NCBI GenBank assembly: GCA_009782285.1
Contig: WRJK01000022.1
Location: 1-34,822, forward strand
Source of the DNA: Clostridiales bacterium
Lineage (GTDB): Bacteria > Bacillota > Clostridia > Peptostreptococcales > Anaerovoracaceae
Length of the DNA: 34,822 nucleotides
Direction: 5' to 3'
Each line of letters begins with the position of its first letter. The stretch's first letter is position 1. This document shows positions 8,936-17,706 of this stretch, one piece after another. Below the pieces are notes generated by a model. The model had not been told where the DNA came from and made no database searches. It was given only the letters and a program-made list of their open reading frames with translations. A program made the position numbers and the translations under genes.

Positions 8936-10258
8936 CTACAGGTTGTGAATCACGTTTTTGACCCATTTTTTTGACACAAACCGTTTGATGAGCAGGAAGA
9001 ATTTGACCACTTCTTCCGAGCACACAAGAAGAACCGCAAAGTAAATCGGCAAATGGAGCCACATGGTCGAGATGAACGCCATCGGGACGCCGATAAGCCA
9101 TACGCACAGGCTCTCCGTCACCATGGCGTATTTTGTGTCGCCCCCTGACCGCAGTACGCCGACTATGTTGATTCCGTTGAAAAGATCTAGGCCCATTTTA
9201 GCGCCGTAAATCACTAGGATGTAAAAAGTGAACTTCGCCCCTTCCGGAGTAAAGTTGTATAGGCCTATTATCGGTTTTGCTACAGCTATTAGAGCCACTC
9301 CAAAAACAACGCCAATAATGCTTCCGATCTTCAGCAGTTTTTTCGCAAGCTGATACCCAGATTCCAGCTCGCCTGCACCTAATCTCTGTCCAACGAGTAT
9401 CAGTGCCGCATCGCCGATGCTAAACGCCGCCATCATGAAAAGGCTTTCGATCACCCTGCCTGCCTGAACTGCGGCGTATTCGGTTATCCCCACCCTGGCA
9501 TACGCTGCGGTGTAGGCGGCTGTCCCCAGCCCCCAAAGCGTCTCGTTCAGGGACGTCGGTATTGCGTTGTTGACCACCCGCAGCGAAAAATCCTTTGTCC
9601 ACCCGAAGTATTCCTTTATGTTCCCGGAAATGACGTTCTTTCCCCGGAAAACAACTATTAGCGCCAATATCATTTCAAGTATCCTTGAAATAACCGTCGC
9701 AAGGGCTGCCCCGGCGACTCCAAGCCTCGGTGCGCCAAAATTCCCGAAGATCAGCACATAGTTCAGAAACGTGTTCATGCAAAACGCAAAGCTGCTAATG
9801 TAAAGCGGTATTTTCGTCTGCTGGGTCGTCCTTAGGCAAAAGGTTATTGGCGCTGTAATGGGAAGCAGCAAAAAGCAGAACGAGCCTATCCTGATGTACT
9901 CTGCCGCAAGGGGCTTTATTTCAGGGATGTCTGTGAATATGTCCACAATGTACCTTGGGAAAAACATGCCGCAGATAAAAAACACCACCCCAGTGCCCAC
10001 GCTTACGCAGATGGCGAAACCCAGGGTCTTCTTGACGTTTTTAAGGTCACCGGCACCCCAAAACTGCGACATGAACGTCGCTGAGCCGCTGACAAACCCA
10101 AACATCACCATCCAAAAAATAAAGAAAGGCTGGACGCCTATCCCTACTGCCGCAAGCTCCGTTTCCCCAAGCCTCCCAACCATCAGGTTGTCCACCAAGT
10201 TCAGTGAAGACCCGATGAGGCTCTGCAGTGCGATGGGAACTGCAACGCTTGCCAGCAA
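8936..10258 (-). CDS. MATE-family multidrug/Na+ antiporter
   Basis: A membrane protein of about 440 residues with some twelve hydrophobic segments. The N-terminal pattern ALQSLIGSSLNLVDNLMVGRLG and later SGSATFMSQFWGAGD are typical of MATE exporters, which move cationic compounds out of the cell using Na+ or H+ gradients. The start is unclear. The only conventional candidate after the upstream stop at about 10315 is TTG at 10258, with no visible RBS. The in-frame codons above it (ATT at 10309 and 10291, reading towards SLYK) look like natural MATE N-terminus and overlap the end of the epimerase gene. Translation may therefore be coupled to that gene, or begin at a rare ATT codon. It is the last gene of the minus-strand run. 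Substrate cannot be told. Confidence 0.85.
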   Translation of the reverse strand: MLASVAVPIALQSLIGSSLNLVDNLMVGRLGETELAAVGIGVQPFFIFWMVMFGFVSGSATFMSQFWGAGDLKNVKKTLGFAICVSVGTGVVFFICGMFFPRYIVDIFTDIPEIKPLAAEYIRIGSFCFLLLPITAPITFCLRTTQQTKIPLYISSFAFCMNTFLNYVLIFGNFGAPRLGVAGAALATVISRILEMILALIVVFRGKNVISGNIKEYFGWTKDFSLRVVNNAIPTSLNETLWGLGTAAYTAAYARVGITEYAAVQAGRVIESLFMMAAFSIGDAALILVGQRLGAGELESGYQLAKKLLKIGSIIGVVFGVALIAVAKPIIGLYNFTPEGAKFTFYILVIYGAKMGLDLFNGINIVGVLRSGGDTKYAMVTESLCVWLIGVPMAFISTMWLHLPIYFAVLLVCSEEVVKFFLLIKRFVSKKWVKNVIHNL

Positions 10259-10281
10259 CTTGTAAAGCGATTTGTTATTAT

Positions 10282-11397
10282 CTATGGTAATTGGCTTTTT
10301 TTCTTTAATATGTCAACAATCCTTTCTGAGGCAAGGCCGTCACCGTATGGGTTCACCGCCTTCGCCATGCTGTTGTATTCGTTACCGTCAGTCAAGAGTG
10401 CTTCTGCCATCCTGTAAATGCCTTCCCTGTTCGTCCCAGCGAGTTTCACAGTTCCCGCTTCTATCGCCTCCGGCCGCTCGGTTTCTTTTCTGACAACGAG
10501 GACGGGTTTCCCTAACGCAGGGGCTTCTTCCTGCATCCCGCCTGAATCCGTTATGATAAAGTGCGACTTGGCCATCAGGTTGGCAAATGGCTGGTACGCC
10601 AGAGGGGCTATCAAATGCACCCTATCCACGCCTCTAAGCACCCTGTCTGCTGTTTCCTTCACTTTTGGGTTGAGATGGACAGGATAGACAATCTCGACAT
10701 CTTCAAAAGCAGACGTTATGTCCTTCAGTGCGGAAAAAATGTTTTCCATGTTCTCGCCTAGGTTTTCGCGCCTGTGGCACGTGACAGTTATCACCCTCTT
10801 TCGGCCGAAGTCAACGTTCGCCAAGGCCTCGTCGTCAAATTCATAGGGCTCTGCCACAACCCATTTAAGCGCGTCTATCACTGTATTTCCCGTGACGAAC
10901 ACATTTTCGGGCAAGACGCCCTCCCTAAGCAAATTCAGTTCGTTGCTCTTTGTCGGCGCAAAGTGCAGGTCTGCAAGGCGCCCCACCATTGCCCTGTTCA
11001 TCTCTTCGGGGTAGGGCGAATACTTGTTGCCTGTTCTAAGCCCTGCCTCCACGTGCCCAATTTTTTTCTGGTGGTAAAATGCAGCAAGGGCTGCGGCAAA
11101 CGTGGTCGTTGTGTCCCCGTGGACGAGCACTATGTCCGGATCCTCTTTTTCTATTACGCCCTCAAGCCCCCGGACAACCCCTGCCGTTATCTGGCCAATT
11201 GTCTGGTTCGCTTTCATTATATCCAAGTCGTAATCGGCGCGGAGTTTAAAAAGATCAAGGACTTGGTCGAGCATTTCGCGGTGCTGCGCAGTGATGCACA
11301 GCACAGAGTCTATGTCGCTGTCTGAATTCAGCTTGTGAACCAGCGGCGCCATTTTTATAGCCTCGGGCCGGGTTCCAAATACCGTCAATGTCTTCAT
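10282..11397 (-). CDS. mnaA: UDP-N-acetylglucosamine 2-epimerase (non-hydrolysing)
   Basis: 371 residues, the usual length. It interconverts UDP-GlcNAc and UDP-ManNAc in the cytoplasm, supplying ManNAc for wall teichoic acid linkage units or other surface glycans. Visible hallmarks are GTRPEAIKMAP (8-18), VHGDTTTTFA with Asp95, GHVEAGLRT with Glu117, the YPEEMNR stretch with Glu131, and TDSGGMQEEAPALGKPVLV near the C-terminus. The ATG overlaps the stop of the upstream transferase gene as ATGA, so the two are translationally coupled. This fits a shared job with that TagO/WecA-type enzyme. The symbol follows the Gram-positive name; wecB is the equivalent in enterics. Confidence 0.95.
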   Translation of the reverse strand: MKTLTVFGTRPEAIKMAPLVHKLNSDSDIDSVLCITAQHREMLDQVLDLFKLRADYDLDIMKANQTIGQITAGVVRGLEGVIEKEDPDIVLVHGDTTTTFAAALAAFYHQKKIGHVEAGLRTGNKYSPYPEEMNRAMVGRLADLHFAPTKSNELNLLREGVLPENVFVTGNTVIDALKWVVAEPYEFDDEALANVDFGRKRVITVTCHRRENLGENMENIFSALKDITSAFEDVEIVYPVHLNPKVKETADRVLRGVDRVHLIAPLAYQPFANLMAKSHFIITDSGGMQEEAPALGKPVLVVRKETERPEAIEAGTVKLAGTNREGIYRMAEALLTDGNEYNSMAKAVNPYGDGLASERIVDILKKKSQLP

Positions 11398-12479
11398 TTT
11401 CTGTCCTCTTTCTCTTCGTTCCTCTCCTGCTTTGCTATGTTTACAGCCTTGAGTTTAAGCTTCTTGCTGATGGCGTCAGATAGGAAAACATATATGAGCA
11501 TGACGGCAATCCCAAGCAGCGCAATGGACTCAACCAGCAAGCCCCTGCTTAGAAGTATGGCAGCCACCCCCATGGTGCCGCTGATTCCGTAAAGCATGAG
11601 CACTGCGCGCGCCTGCCCGAAACCCGCCGCCATTATCCTGTGGTGCAGGTGCCCCTTGTCGGCTTCCATGATGGGTTTCCTGTTTAATATCCGCCTCAGG
11701 ATTGCAAACGCCGTGTCAAATATTGGAACACCGAGCACAAGGACCGGCACTATTGTCGCAACGATGGCAGCACTCTTTGTAGCGCCTTCGATAGACAGCG
11801 CAGCAAGCATGAATCCCAGGAAAAGCGATCCGCTGTCGCCCATGAAAATTTTTGCCGGGTAATAATTATACGGCAGGAAGCCGGCGGCCCCGCCAGCCAG
11901 CGCCAGCATTGAAAGCATCCCAGTCCCTGCGCCCAAAGAAGCGTAAGCTGCGTATGCAATGGAAAACGAAGCTATCATTGCAACCCCGGCGGCAAGGCCG
12001 TCGAGGCCGTCAATAAGGTTGATGGTGTTTGTGATTCCCACAATCCAAATAACCGTCAAAACAAACGCTGAAAGGCCTGGGAAAAATGTAAGCTCCGCTC
12101 CGGGGGAGAAAAAGCCTGCGATAAAACTTATCCTCACGCCGAAAGCAAAAACAACGCACGCCACAGCAACTTGGCCAATGAATTTTACTTTTGCTGAGAG
12201 GCCCCTTATGTCGTCAATCAACCCCAGTGCGTAGATAAGCGCTCCCCCCACAAGGATGCCCTTTATTTGCTGATTGCCCGGGGCAAGAAAAACCGCGATC
12301 GACGTCATTGTGCTGACAAATATGGCAAACCCCCCAAACCTCGGCATGGGTTTGTCGTGCATCCTTCGGTTGTCTTTTGGTATGTCCACGGCACCCAGCC
12401 TAGGTGCCAGAAAAATCGCGACAGGTGTAAGCAACAGGCTCAAAATCAAAGAGGTCAGAAATACCATCCATTGGCTCAT
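11394..12479 (-). CDS. tagO: Undecaprenyl-phosphate GlcNAc-1-phosphate transferase (TagO/WecA family)
   Basis: 361 residues with about ten or eleven membrane segments, a member of the polyprenyl-phosphate sugar-1-phosphate transferases. It transfers GlcNAc-1-P from UDP-GlcNAc to undecaprenyl phosphate on the inner face of the membrane, the first step of wall teichoic acid or related glycopolymer synthesis. Motifs: LGLIDDIRG with the Asp pair at 89-90, NLIDGLDGLAAG (154-165), FMGDSGSLFLG (212-222), and the cytoplasmic ADKGHLHHRI (273-282) that marks the GlcNAc-specific WecA/TagO branch rather than MraY. It sits 3 bp after the dCMP deaminase gene and overlaps mnaA by four bases. The sugar specificity and the identity of the final polymer are inferred; no other polymer genes are in the window. 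Confidence 0.92.
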   Translation of the reverse strand: MSQWMVFLTSLILSLLLTPVAIFLAPRLGAVDIPKDNRRMHDKPMPRFGGFAIFVSTMTSIAVFLAPGNQQIKGILVGGALIYALGLIDDIRGLSAKVKFIGQVAVACVVFAFGVRISFIAGFFSPGAELTFFPGLSAFVLTVIWIVGITNTINLIDGLDGLAAGVAMIASFSIAYAAYASLGAGTGMLSMLALAGGAAGFLPYNYYPAKIFMGDSGSLFLGFMLAALSIEGATKSAAIVATIVPVLVLGVPIFDTAFAILRRILNRKPIMEADKGHLHHRIMAAGFGQARAVLMLYGISGTMGVAAILLSRGLLVESIALLGIAVMLIYVFLSDAISKKLKLKAVNIAKQERNEEKEDRK

Positions 12480-12482
12480 CTT

Positions 12483-12935
12483 TTACTGATCCCCCAGCAT
12501 TACTATTTTCAAACCTGCTTCGGCCAGCAAATCAACTGCCAACTGGTCGGGGTAGCCGTCATTTACCACAATTCTCCTCATTCCTGCGTTTATTATCATC
12601 TTGGCGCAGATGACGCAAGGCTGGTTCGTAATGTAGATAGTGGCTCCCTCGATGCTTTCCCCAAGTGTCGCTGCCTGAATGATCGCATTCTGTTCGGCAT
12701 GAAGCGCTATGCACAGTTCATGCCTTTCTCCCGAGGGTATGTTCATTTTTTCCCTAACGCAGCCGCCCCTTTCGTCGCAATGCTCAATGCCCCTCGGCGC
12801 ACCGTTGTACCCTGTGGCAATGATGTGCCTGTCCCTGACAATGACTGAGCCGACCTGCCTCCTCAAGCAAGTTGACCTCTTTGCTGTCAAAACAGCCATT
12901 TCCATAAAATAGTCATCCCAACCCGGCCTGTCCAT
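12483..12935 (-). CDS. comEB: dCMP/cytidine deaminase family protein (ComEB-like)
   Basis: 150 residues. It is a zinc deaminase with HAEQNAI (79-85), supplying the His ligand and catalytic Glu, and PCVIC (106-110), supplying the two Cys ligands. The N-terminal [12 protein letters not shown] and the extra GGCVRE / Cys-rich insert match deoxycytidylate deaminases, which make dUMP for thymidylate synthesis. The start at 12935 has AGGAGG five bases upstream, located inside the end of truA, so the two genes overlap by 23 bases. Despite the comEB name used in Bacillus, nothing nearby points to DNA uptake apart from the unlinked prepilin peptidase at 15230. Confidence 0.92.
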   Translation of the reverse strand: MDRPGWDDYFMEMAVLTAKRSTCLRRQVGSVIVRDRHIIATGYNGAPRGIEHCDERGGCVREKMNIPSGERHELCIALHAEQNAIIQAATLGESIEGATIYITNQPCVICAKMIINAGMRRIVVNDGYPDQLAVDLLAEAGLKIVMLGDQ

Positions 12936-13722
12936 AAAAACCTCCTGTCTCTAAATCATCATAATAAACCTCTGCAAGGTAAAGCCCTTGGGGGGGTGCG
13001 GTGTGCCCGGCATTTTGCCTGTCCACGCTTGCTATTATTGAAGCAATCGCCGATGGGCGAATTTTTCCGAGCCCGGCTTCCACAAGAGTCCCTGCAATAA
13101 TCCTAACCATGTTGTAGAGAAACGCGTCGCCAACTATTTCGATTTGTACATCGCGCACCCCTGTTATCCCGAGGCTGTAAACGGTTCTCACCGTTGTCCT
13201 CTTCTCGTCCCCTCCGGCAGCCTGAAAGCACTTGAAGTCTTTTGTTCCGACTATCAGCTTGGCTGCATCCTCCATCGCCCCGATGTTAAGCGGCTTGACT
13301 ACTTGATATGCATAATTTCGCTTGAAAATGTCCGCTTCGCTTTCATTCCTGATCTTGTAGACGTATTTCTTTGCCTTTGCGTCAAAGCGGGCATGAAAAC
13401 CCAAAGGCTTTTCCTCGGCAGCGGTTATGCGCACGTCGCCGGCTGCGCCAAGGGAATTCTTCCCCCCGCTTAATATGTTGTTTGCTGCAACAGCAATCCT
13501 GCACGTCGGGATACCAAAACCGCCCTCAAAGCTTGCCCGTTGCCCGTAAGCATGTACGCCGGCGTCTGTCCTGCTCGCTCCGTTCAATTTGACTTCACGG
13601 CCGCATACCGTCCCCAAAGCCCGCTCTATCTCCCCTTGGACGCTTCGCCTGCCAGGCTGCTTCTGCCATCCGCAGAAATTTGTCCCGTCGTATTCGATTG
13701 TCAGCAGAATGTTTCTTTCCAT
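12913..13722 (-). CDS. truA: tRNA pseudouridine(38-40) synthase
   Basis: 269 residues, within the family range. TruA converts uridines 38-40 in the anticodon stem-loop to pseudouridine. Visible motifs are [14 protein letters not shown] near the N-terminus, [11 protein letters not shown] with the catalytic Asp53, and [17 protein letters not shown] in the C-terminal half. I chose ATG 13722 over the TTG directly before it, because the ATG shares its first base with the stop of the upstream aldehyde dehydrogenase gene (TGATG) and has a GGAG sequence at suitable distance. The gene is part of a compact run with comEB, tagO and mnaA, so expression is probably coupled. Confidence 0.95.
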   Translation of the reverse strand: MERNILLTIEYDGTNFCGWQKQPGRRSVQGEIERALGTVCGREVKLNGASRTDAGVHAYGQRASFEGGFGIPTCRIAVAANNILSGGKNSLGAAGDVRITAAEEKPLGFHARFDAKAKKYVYKIRNESEADIFKRNYAYQVVKPLNIGAMEDAAKLIVGTKDFKCFQAAGGDEKRTTVRTVYSLGITGVRDVQIEIVGDAFLYNMVRIIAGTLVEAGLGKIRPSAIASIIASVDRQNAGHTAPPQGLYLAEVYYDDLETGGFYGQAGLG

Positions 13723-15092
13723 CAACTCCAGAGTTCATCGTCGTCGGGCACGTGGTTGCCCGGCATGAAGTACGCAATCCTTGATATGTTAATCAAATGC
13801 TTGTAGTCGAGGTTTTCTGAGATGCTGTTGTGCCCCCAAGACCCGCACCCCATGGTGTTTGTCGGTGCAAGCCCGTTGTAAAAGCTGCCGCCTGCGCTGC
13901 TCGCGCAGGGCTGGTTGATCAAAAGCCTGGAAACGCACAGCGCCTCGCCAGCGTATTCGATGTTTTTCACTGTGTTCGAATGGATTGCGACACTGTGGCC
14001 CTTCCCTTCTGCTTCAAGGTTCACTTTGGCTATTTCCACGGCTTCTTTGAATTCCCCGTAAGCGTAAGCCGCTATGACTGGGCACATCTTCTCCTTGGAA
14101 AAAACGTCTTTTGCGCCCGGCTCATGAACCGGGACAACAATGACCCTTGTTGCTTTGGGAACAGAAATATGCGCCAAGGCTGCCACATCCGCTGCAGACT
14201 GCCCAGTGGCGTGCCTGTTCATGGCGCCGTCCACAAACACAGCGTTTTTGAGGGCTTCCTTCTCATTTTCGCTCCTTATGACATATGCTCCGTTTCTTTC
14301 AAATTCAACCAGCATGTCGTCGAATTTTTCCTTTGGGCATATGACGGACTGCTCCGCCGCGCAGATTATCCCGTTGTCGTAGGACCTCCCTGCTGTAATT
14401 TTTGGGATGGCTTCCGCCAAATCTGCATCCCTGTCGATTATGCACTGCACATTGCCCGCCCCCACTCCGAGAGCTGGCCTCCCTGAACTGTAGGCAGTGC
14501 GGACCATGCCCATCCCGCCCGTGGCTATCACTACGTCGGCAGAGGAAATCAGCTCCTTGGTGTTCTCCCTGGACTGCTCCCCGATTATCTGTATCAGGTG
14601 CTCCGGCATTCCAAGCTTGGCAAGCTCCGCGTTCATCATCTCCACAGTCTTTGTGCTGCATTTTACCGCTCTGTGGTGCGGCGTGATTATGATGGCGTTC
14701 CCGCCTTTCAAAGCAAACATGGCGTTGCTCATGGGCGTTACGATGGGGTTTGTACAGGGCGTTATAGCCGCGACTACCCCTACCGGCTTGGCCACTTTTG
14801 TTATCCCTGCCAGCTCGTCCCTCTCAATAATCCCCTTGGACTTCTTTCCCTTCAGATGGTTCCATATCATCCTCGGCTTGATTTGGTTCTTTGCTGTTTT
14901 GTCGGGGACATTGCCCATGCCGGTGTCTTCGACTGCAATCCGGGCAAGATGCTCCGCGTTGTCGTGCACAGTTTTGGCGAGCGCCCTTACTGCGGCGTCC
15001 GTTTCCTCCTGGGACAGTTTTTCAAAGGTGGCCTGGGCTGCTTTAGCCCTTTCAATGTACCCGCTGATGTATTCCTTACAATCATACTCCAT
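13722..15092 (-). CDS. CoA-acylating aldehyde dehydrogenase (SucD / acetaldehyde dehydrogenase type)
   Basis: 456 residues, soluble, of the CoA-dependent aldehyde dehydrogenase family. The catalytic Cys244 lies in NGIICAAEQSV. NAD(P)-binding and family stretches include PVGVVAAITPCTNPIVTP, ATGGMGMVRTAYSSGRPALGVGAGN, KEKMCPV, and GCGSWGHNSISENL near the C-terminus. From memory the sequence follows Clostridium kluyveri succinate-semialdehyde dehydrogenase (SucD) closely along its whole length; the acetaldehyde enzyme EutE and the N-terminal half of AdhE are related alternatives. There is no fused alcohol dehydrogenase domain and no N-terminal microcompartment-targeting extension. ATG 15092 has GGAGG eight bases upstream and a good promoter further up. 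The substrate, acetyl-CoA or succinyl-CoA, is undecided. It leads an operon of otherwise unrelated housekeeping genes. Confidence 0.88.
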   Translation of the reverse strand: MEYDCKEYISGYIERAKAAQATFEKLSQEETDAAVRALAKTVHDNAEHLARIAVEDTGMGNVPDKTAKNQIKPRMIWNHLKGKKSKGIIERDELAGITKVAKPVGVVAAITPCTNPIVTPMSNAMFALKGGNAIIITPHHRAVKCSTKTVEMMNAELAKLGMPEHLIQIIGEQSRENTKELISSADVVIATGGMGMVRTAYSSGRPALGVGAGNVQCIIDRDADLAEAIPKITAGRSYDNGIICAAEQSVICPKEKFDDMLVEFERNGAYVIRSENEKEALKNAVFVDGAMNRHATGQSAADVAALAHISVPKATRVIVVPVHEPGAKDVFSKEKMCPVIAAYAYGEFKEAVEIAKVNLEAEGKGHSVAIHSNTVKNIEYAGEALCVSRLLINQPCASSAGGSFYNGLAPTNTMGCGSWGHNSISENLDYKHLINISRIAYFMPGNHVPDDDELWS

Positions 15093-15115
15093 TATCGCTA
15101 CCTCCGTTCCAGTGA

Positions 15116-15144
15116 ATTATACCATAGATAAGGCAATCAAACAA
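15116..15144 (-). promoter_or_regulatory. Promoter of the aldehyde dehydrogenase-to-MATE run
   Basis: On the minus strand, TTGTTT is followed after 17 bases by TATAAT, preceded by TGG (extended -10). It points into the aldehyde dehydrogenase gene, with a leader of about 15-20 nt before its start. Confidence 0.6.
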
Positions 15145-15159
15145 TATTTGTCAGAGCTT

Positions 15160-15188
15160 TCGACAAAAATATAATTCTGTGCTATAAT
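15160..15188 (+). promoter_or_regulatory. Promoter of the prepilin peptidase gene
   Basis: TCGACA (one mismatch to TTGACA), 17 bases, then a perfect TATAAT. It is divergent from, and about 40 bp away from, the aldehyde dehydrogenase promoter, so the two may influence each other. Confidence 0.65.
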
Positions 15189-15229
15189 TATAAATAAATT
15201 CTACAAATTATCGAGCTGGAGGGTGTTGT

Positions 15230-15898
15230 ATGTCGACATTGATAAGCGTAGGGCTTGCGGTCGTTTTTGGCGTGCTTGCCGGAAGCAGCGCAGTAGTCGT
15301 TTTCAACAGGATGCCTGCCGGCTGGCTTTGCGACTATGGCGAGGAACCCGAAGGCGAGCTGAAGCAGAAAGACGTTCCGAGGATAAAAAGCTATCCTTGG
15401 AAAATGGCTTTTTCCATGCTTTTTGTGCTTTCTGCGGTGAAAATGGCGGCATTTGACTTGCAGTACGCAGCTGCCGCGATCGTTTCCATGTGGGCTCTTT
15501 TGATTATAGCCATCGCAGATCAAAAATACATGATCATCCCCGATCAGTTCGTCGTATTGCTAGCGATCACTGCTTTTAGCTACGTCCCCTATCATGCCAG
15601 CTTCCTGTCACCGCTCTGGGGCGCCCTTATCGGCGGCGGCTGCATGCTCGTCATCGGAGTGATTGGCAAGCTGCTGTTCAAAAAAGAGGCGCTGGGCTTC
15701 GGGGACGTAAAGCTTTTTGCCGCCGTTGGGCTTATAACAGGCCCGTTTGGCGTTTCTGTAATCCTCATGGCTTCTTCGTTTTTAAGCTGCTTTGTTTTCG
15801 GGATTAGCCTTCTTCGAAAAAAAGTCAAAAGGACCGACGTGCTTGCACTCGGCCCTTATATTGCTTTTTCTGCCGCTGTCTACTTGGTCTTCGCATAG
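15230..15898 (+). CDS. A24-family prepilin peptidase
   Basis: A membrane protein of 222 residues with six or seven hydrophobic segments. The two catalytic aspartates of the A24 aspartic peptidases are visible: Asp97 in AIADQKYMIIPD and Asp159 in LGFGDVKLF. These enzymes clip the leader of type IV prepilins or pseudopilins at the inner membrane. The N-terminal region keeps the family GSxxxVVxxRxP-like start but has lost the zinc-binding Cys pairs and most of the methyltransferase loop, so it may only cleave. ATG 15230 has GGAGGG six bases upstream. No pilin or secretion ATPase gene is in the window, so its substrates lie elsewhere. Its stop is only four bases from the convergent glnS stop. Confidence 0.88.
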   Translation: MSTLISVGLAVVFGVLAGSSAVVVFNRMPAGWLCDYGEEPEGELKQKDVPRIKSYPWKMAFSMLFVLSAVKMAAFDLQYAAAAIVSMWALLIIAIADQKYMIIPDQFVVLLAITAFSYVPYHASFLSPLWGALIGGGCMLVIGVIGKLLFKKEALGFGDVKLFAAVGLITGPFGVSVILMASSFLSCFVFGISLLRKKVKRTDVLALGPYIAFSAAVYLVFA

Positions 15899-15902
15899 AA
15901 GG

Positions 15903-17531
15903 TTATTTTTTCCATGAGCTTTTCAAGTCGACTATTTGGTTGAACACCTTCTCGCTGCCTGCCGTCAGTTTTTCGTCGGCAATGTAATACCCATGCCTGA
16001 AAAACTGGAAACGTTCCCCGGGCTTTGCATCTTTCAGGGACGGTTCGGCATACGCCACCGTTTCTTTTAGCGAATCAAGGTTCAACTCGCTGTCCCCCTG
16101 CCCGTTTTCAACCATCAGGTAATCGTATATCCTGACTTTCACCGGAATTGCAGTCCTTGCTTCTACCCAGTGGACGGTGCCTTTCACTTTCCGCCCGTCA
16201 AAGCCGCTGCCGCTCTTCGTAGCCGGGTCATACGAGCAGTGCAGCTCCGTTAGCTGGCCATCTGCATTTCTAACTGCTTCGTTGCACGTGATGAAGTATG
16301 CGCCTTTGAACCTGACTTCATTTCCTGGGAACATCCTAAAATACTTCTTCTCTGGGATTTCCATGAAATCTTCGCCGTCAATGTAAAGCTCCCTCCCGAA
16401 GGGGAGCATGCGGTTGCCCATTTCTGGAGCTTCCTTGTTGTTTTCGACCTCCACCTCTTCCGTTTCGTTATCAGGGTAATTCGTAATCACCACTTTTATT
16501 GGGTCGAACACCACATTTTTGCTCGGCACCTTCGTTTTAAGGTCCTCCCTGACGCAGTGCTCAAGCAGCCCAACGTCTACGGTGCTGTTTGCCTTGGAAA
16601 CCCCGATCCTTTCGCAAAAATCCCTAATGGCCTCCGGGGTATAGCCTCTTCTCCGCAGGCCCGCAATGGTCGGCATCCTCGGGTCGTCCCAACCATCCAC
16701 TTTTTTATCGTCCACGAGGGCTTTGAGGTAGCGCTTGCTCATCACGGTATTCGTAAGGTTGAGCCTTGCAAACTCAATCTGCTGCGGCGGCGTTGGCCAG
16801 TCGAGCTCCTGCAGCGTCCAGTCGTACAGCGGCCTGTGGTCCTCAAATTCGAGGGTGCATATGGAATGGGTGATCCCTTCGATGGCGTCCTCAATCGGGT
16901 GCGCATAATCGTACATAGGGTAGATGCACCATTTGTCGCCGGTGTTGTGGTGGCTTGAATGCGCTATTCTGTATATTACCGGATCGCGCATGTTGATGTT
17001 GGGCGACGACATGTCAATCTTCGCCCGCAGCACTTTTTCACCGTCGGCATATTTACCCGCCTTCATCTCTTCAAACAATTGCAGGTTTTCGGAAACACCC
17101 CTGTCCCTGTATGGGCTCTCTCTTCCGGGCTGGGTCAAAGTGCCCCTGTATTCCTTAATTTCGTCGGCAGTGAGGTCGCAAACAAACGCTTTCCCCTTTT
17201 TTACCAGATGGACTGCGCATTCATACATCCTGTCAAAATAGTCGGAAGCGAAAAGCCGCTTTTCCCAGTCGAACCCCAGCCATTTTACGTCGTTTTCAAT
17301 GGAATCGACGTATTCGACGTCTTCTTTGACAGGGTTCGTGTCGTCGTAGCGAAGGTTGCACTTTCCGCTGTACTTTTTAGCGGTCGTGAAATTCAAGCAG
17401 ATCGACTTCGCGTGCCCGATATGAAGGTAGCCGTTTGGCTCAGGCGGGAACCTGGTGTAGACTCTGCCGCCGTATTTCTGAGTTTGCAGGTCCTTGTCGA
17501 TAATGTTGTGAATAAAATTGGTTTCTGACAT
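15903..17531 (-). CDS. glnS: Glutaminyl-tRNA synthetase
   Basis: 542 residues. It charges tRNA-Gln directly with glutamine. Class I signatures are [12 protein letters not shown] (29-40) and VMSKR (263-267, the KMSKS equivalent), followed by the beta-barrel anticodon-binding domains. Conserved GlnRS stretches such as [18 protein letters not shown] and [13 protein letters not shown] separate it from GluRS. I chose ATG 17531, which begins MSETNFI and has a GGGGGG sequence seven bases upstream, over an in-frame start 13 codons earlier. A promoter lies at 17582-17610. Many Firmicutes make Gln-tRNA through GatCAB instead, so direct charging is a mild lineage clue. Confidence 0.97.
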   Translation of the reverse strand: MSETNFIHNIIDKDLQTQKYGGRVYTRFPPEPNGYLHIGHAKSICLNFTTAKKYSGKCNLRYDDTNPVKEDVEYVDSIENDVKWLGFDWEKRLFASDYFDRMYECAVHLVKKGKAFVCDLTADEIKEYRGTLTQPGRESPYRDRGVSENLQLFEEMKAGKYADGEKVLRAKIDMSSPNINMRDPVIYRIAHSSHHNTGDKWCIYPMYDYAHPIEDAIEGITHSICTLEFEDHRPLYDWTLQELDWPTPPQQIEFARLNLTNTVMSKRYLKALVDDKKVDGWDDPRMPTIAGLRRRGYTPEAIRDFCERIGVSKANSTVDVGLLEHCVREDLKTKVPSKNVVFDPIKVVITNYPDNETEEVEVENNKEAPEMGNRMLPFGRELYIDGEDFMEIPEKKYFRMFPGNEVRFKGAYFITCNEAVRNADGQLTELHCSYDPATKSGSGFDGRKVKGTVHWVEARTAIPVKVRIYDYLMVENGQGDSELNLDSLKETVAYAEPSLKDAKPGERFQFFRHGYYIADEKLTAGSEKVFNQIVDLKSSWKK

Positions 17532-17581
17532 ACAATAACCCCCCGTAAAATATTTTTGTGCTTTATACAATTACGATTACT

Positions 17582-17610
17582 ATACTATCACAAAACAGCG
17601 GTTTTTTCAA
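17582..17610 (-). promoter_or_regulatory. Promoter of glnS
   Basis: On the minus strand, TTGAAA, 17 bases, then TAGTAT, about 50 bp before the glnS start. It begins immediately after the T-run of the upstream terminator, which supports separate transcription of glnS. Confidence 0.55.
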
Positions 17611-17626
17611 AAAAAATAACAAAAAC

Positions 17627-17669
17627 GAGTTGACAGGCAAATAGTTTCAACTGGCTGACCCGGCAACTC
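17627..17669 (-). terminator. Terminator after the HD-GYP regulator gene
   Basis: Read on the minus strand, GAGTTG and CAACTC pair around a 31-nt interior that can form further GC pairs. They are followed by GTTTTTG and then a run of eight T. It lies about 40 bp after the response regulator stop and ends the kinase-regulator transcript. Confidence 0.6.
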
Positions 17670-17706
17670 AAATAATAATCAACAATAATTGTTCCTGCTG
17701 CAATGT

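Noticed and set aside
15230-15898. Considered as part of a competence or pilus locus together with the dCMP deaminase (comEB)
   Set aside because: No pilin, ATPase or comEA/comEC gene is present, and the comEB-like gene sits in a different, divergent transcript; the name is historical.
17627-17669. Considered as a riboswitch leader of glnS
   Set aside because: It is followed by a T-run and lies upstream of the glnS promoter, so it is not in the glnS mRNA. No riboswitch or T-box consensus is visible.
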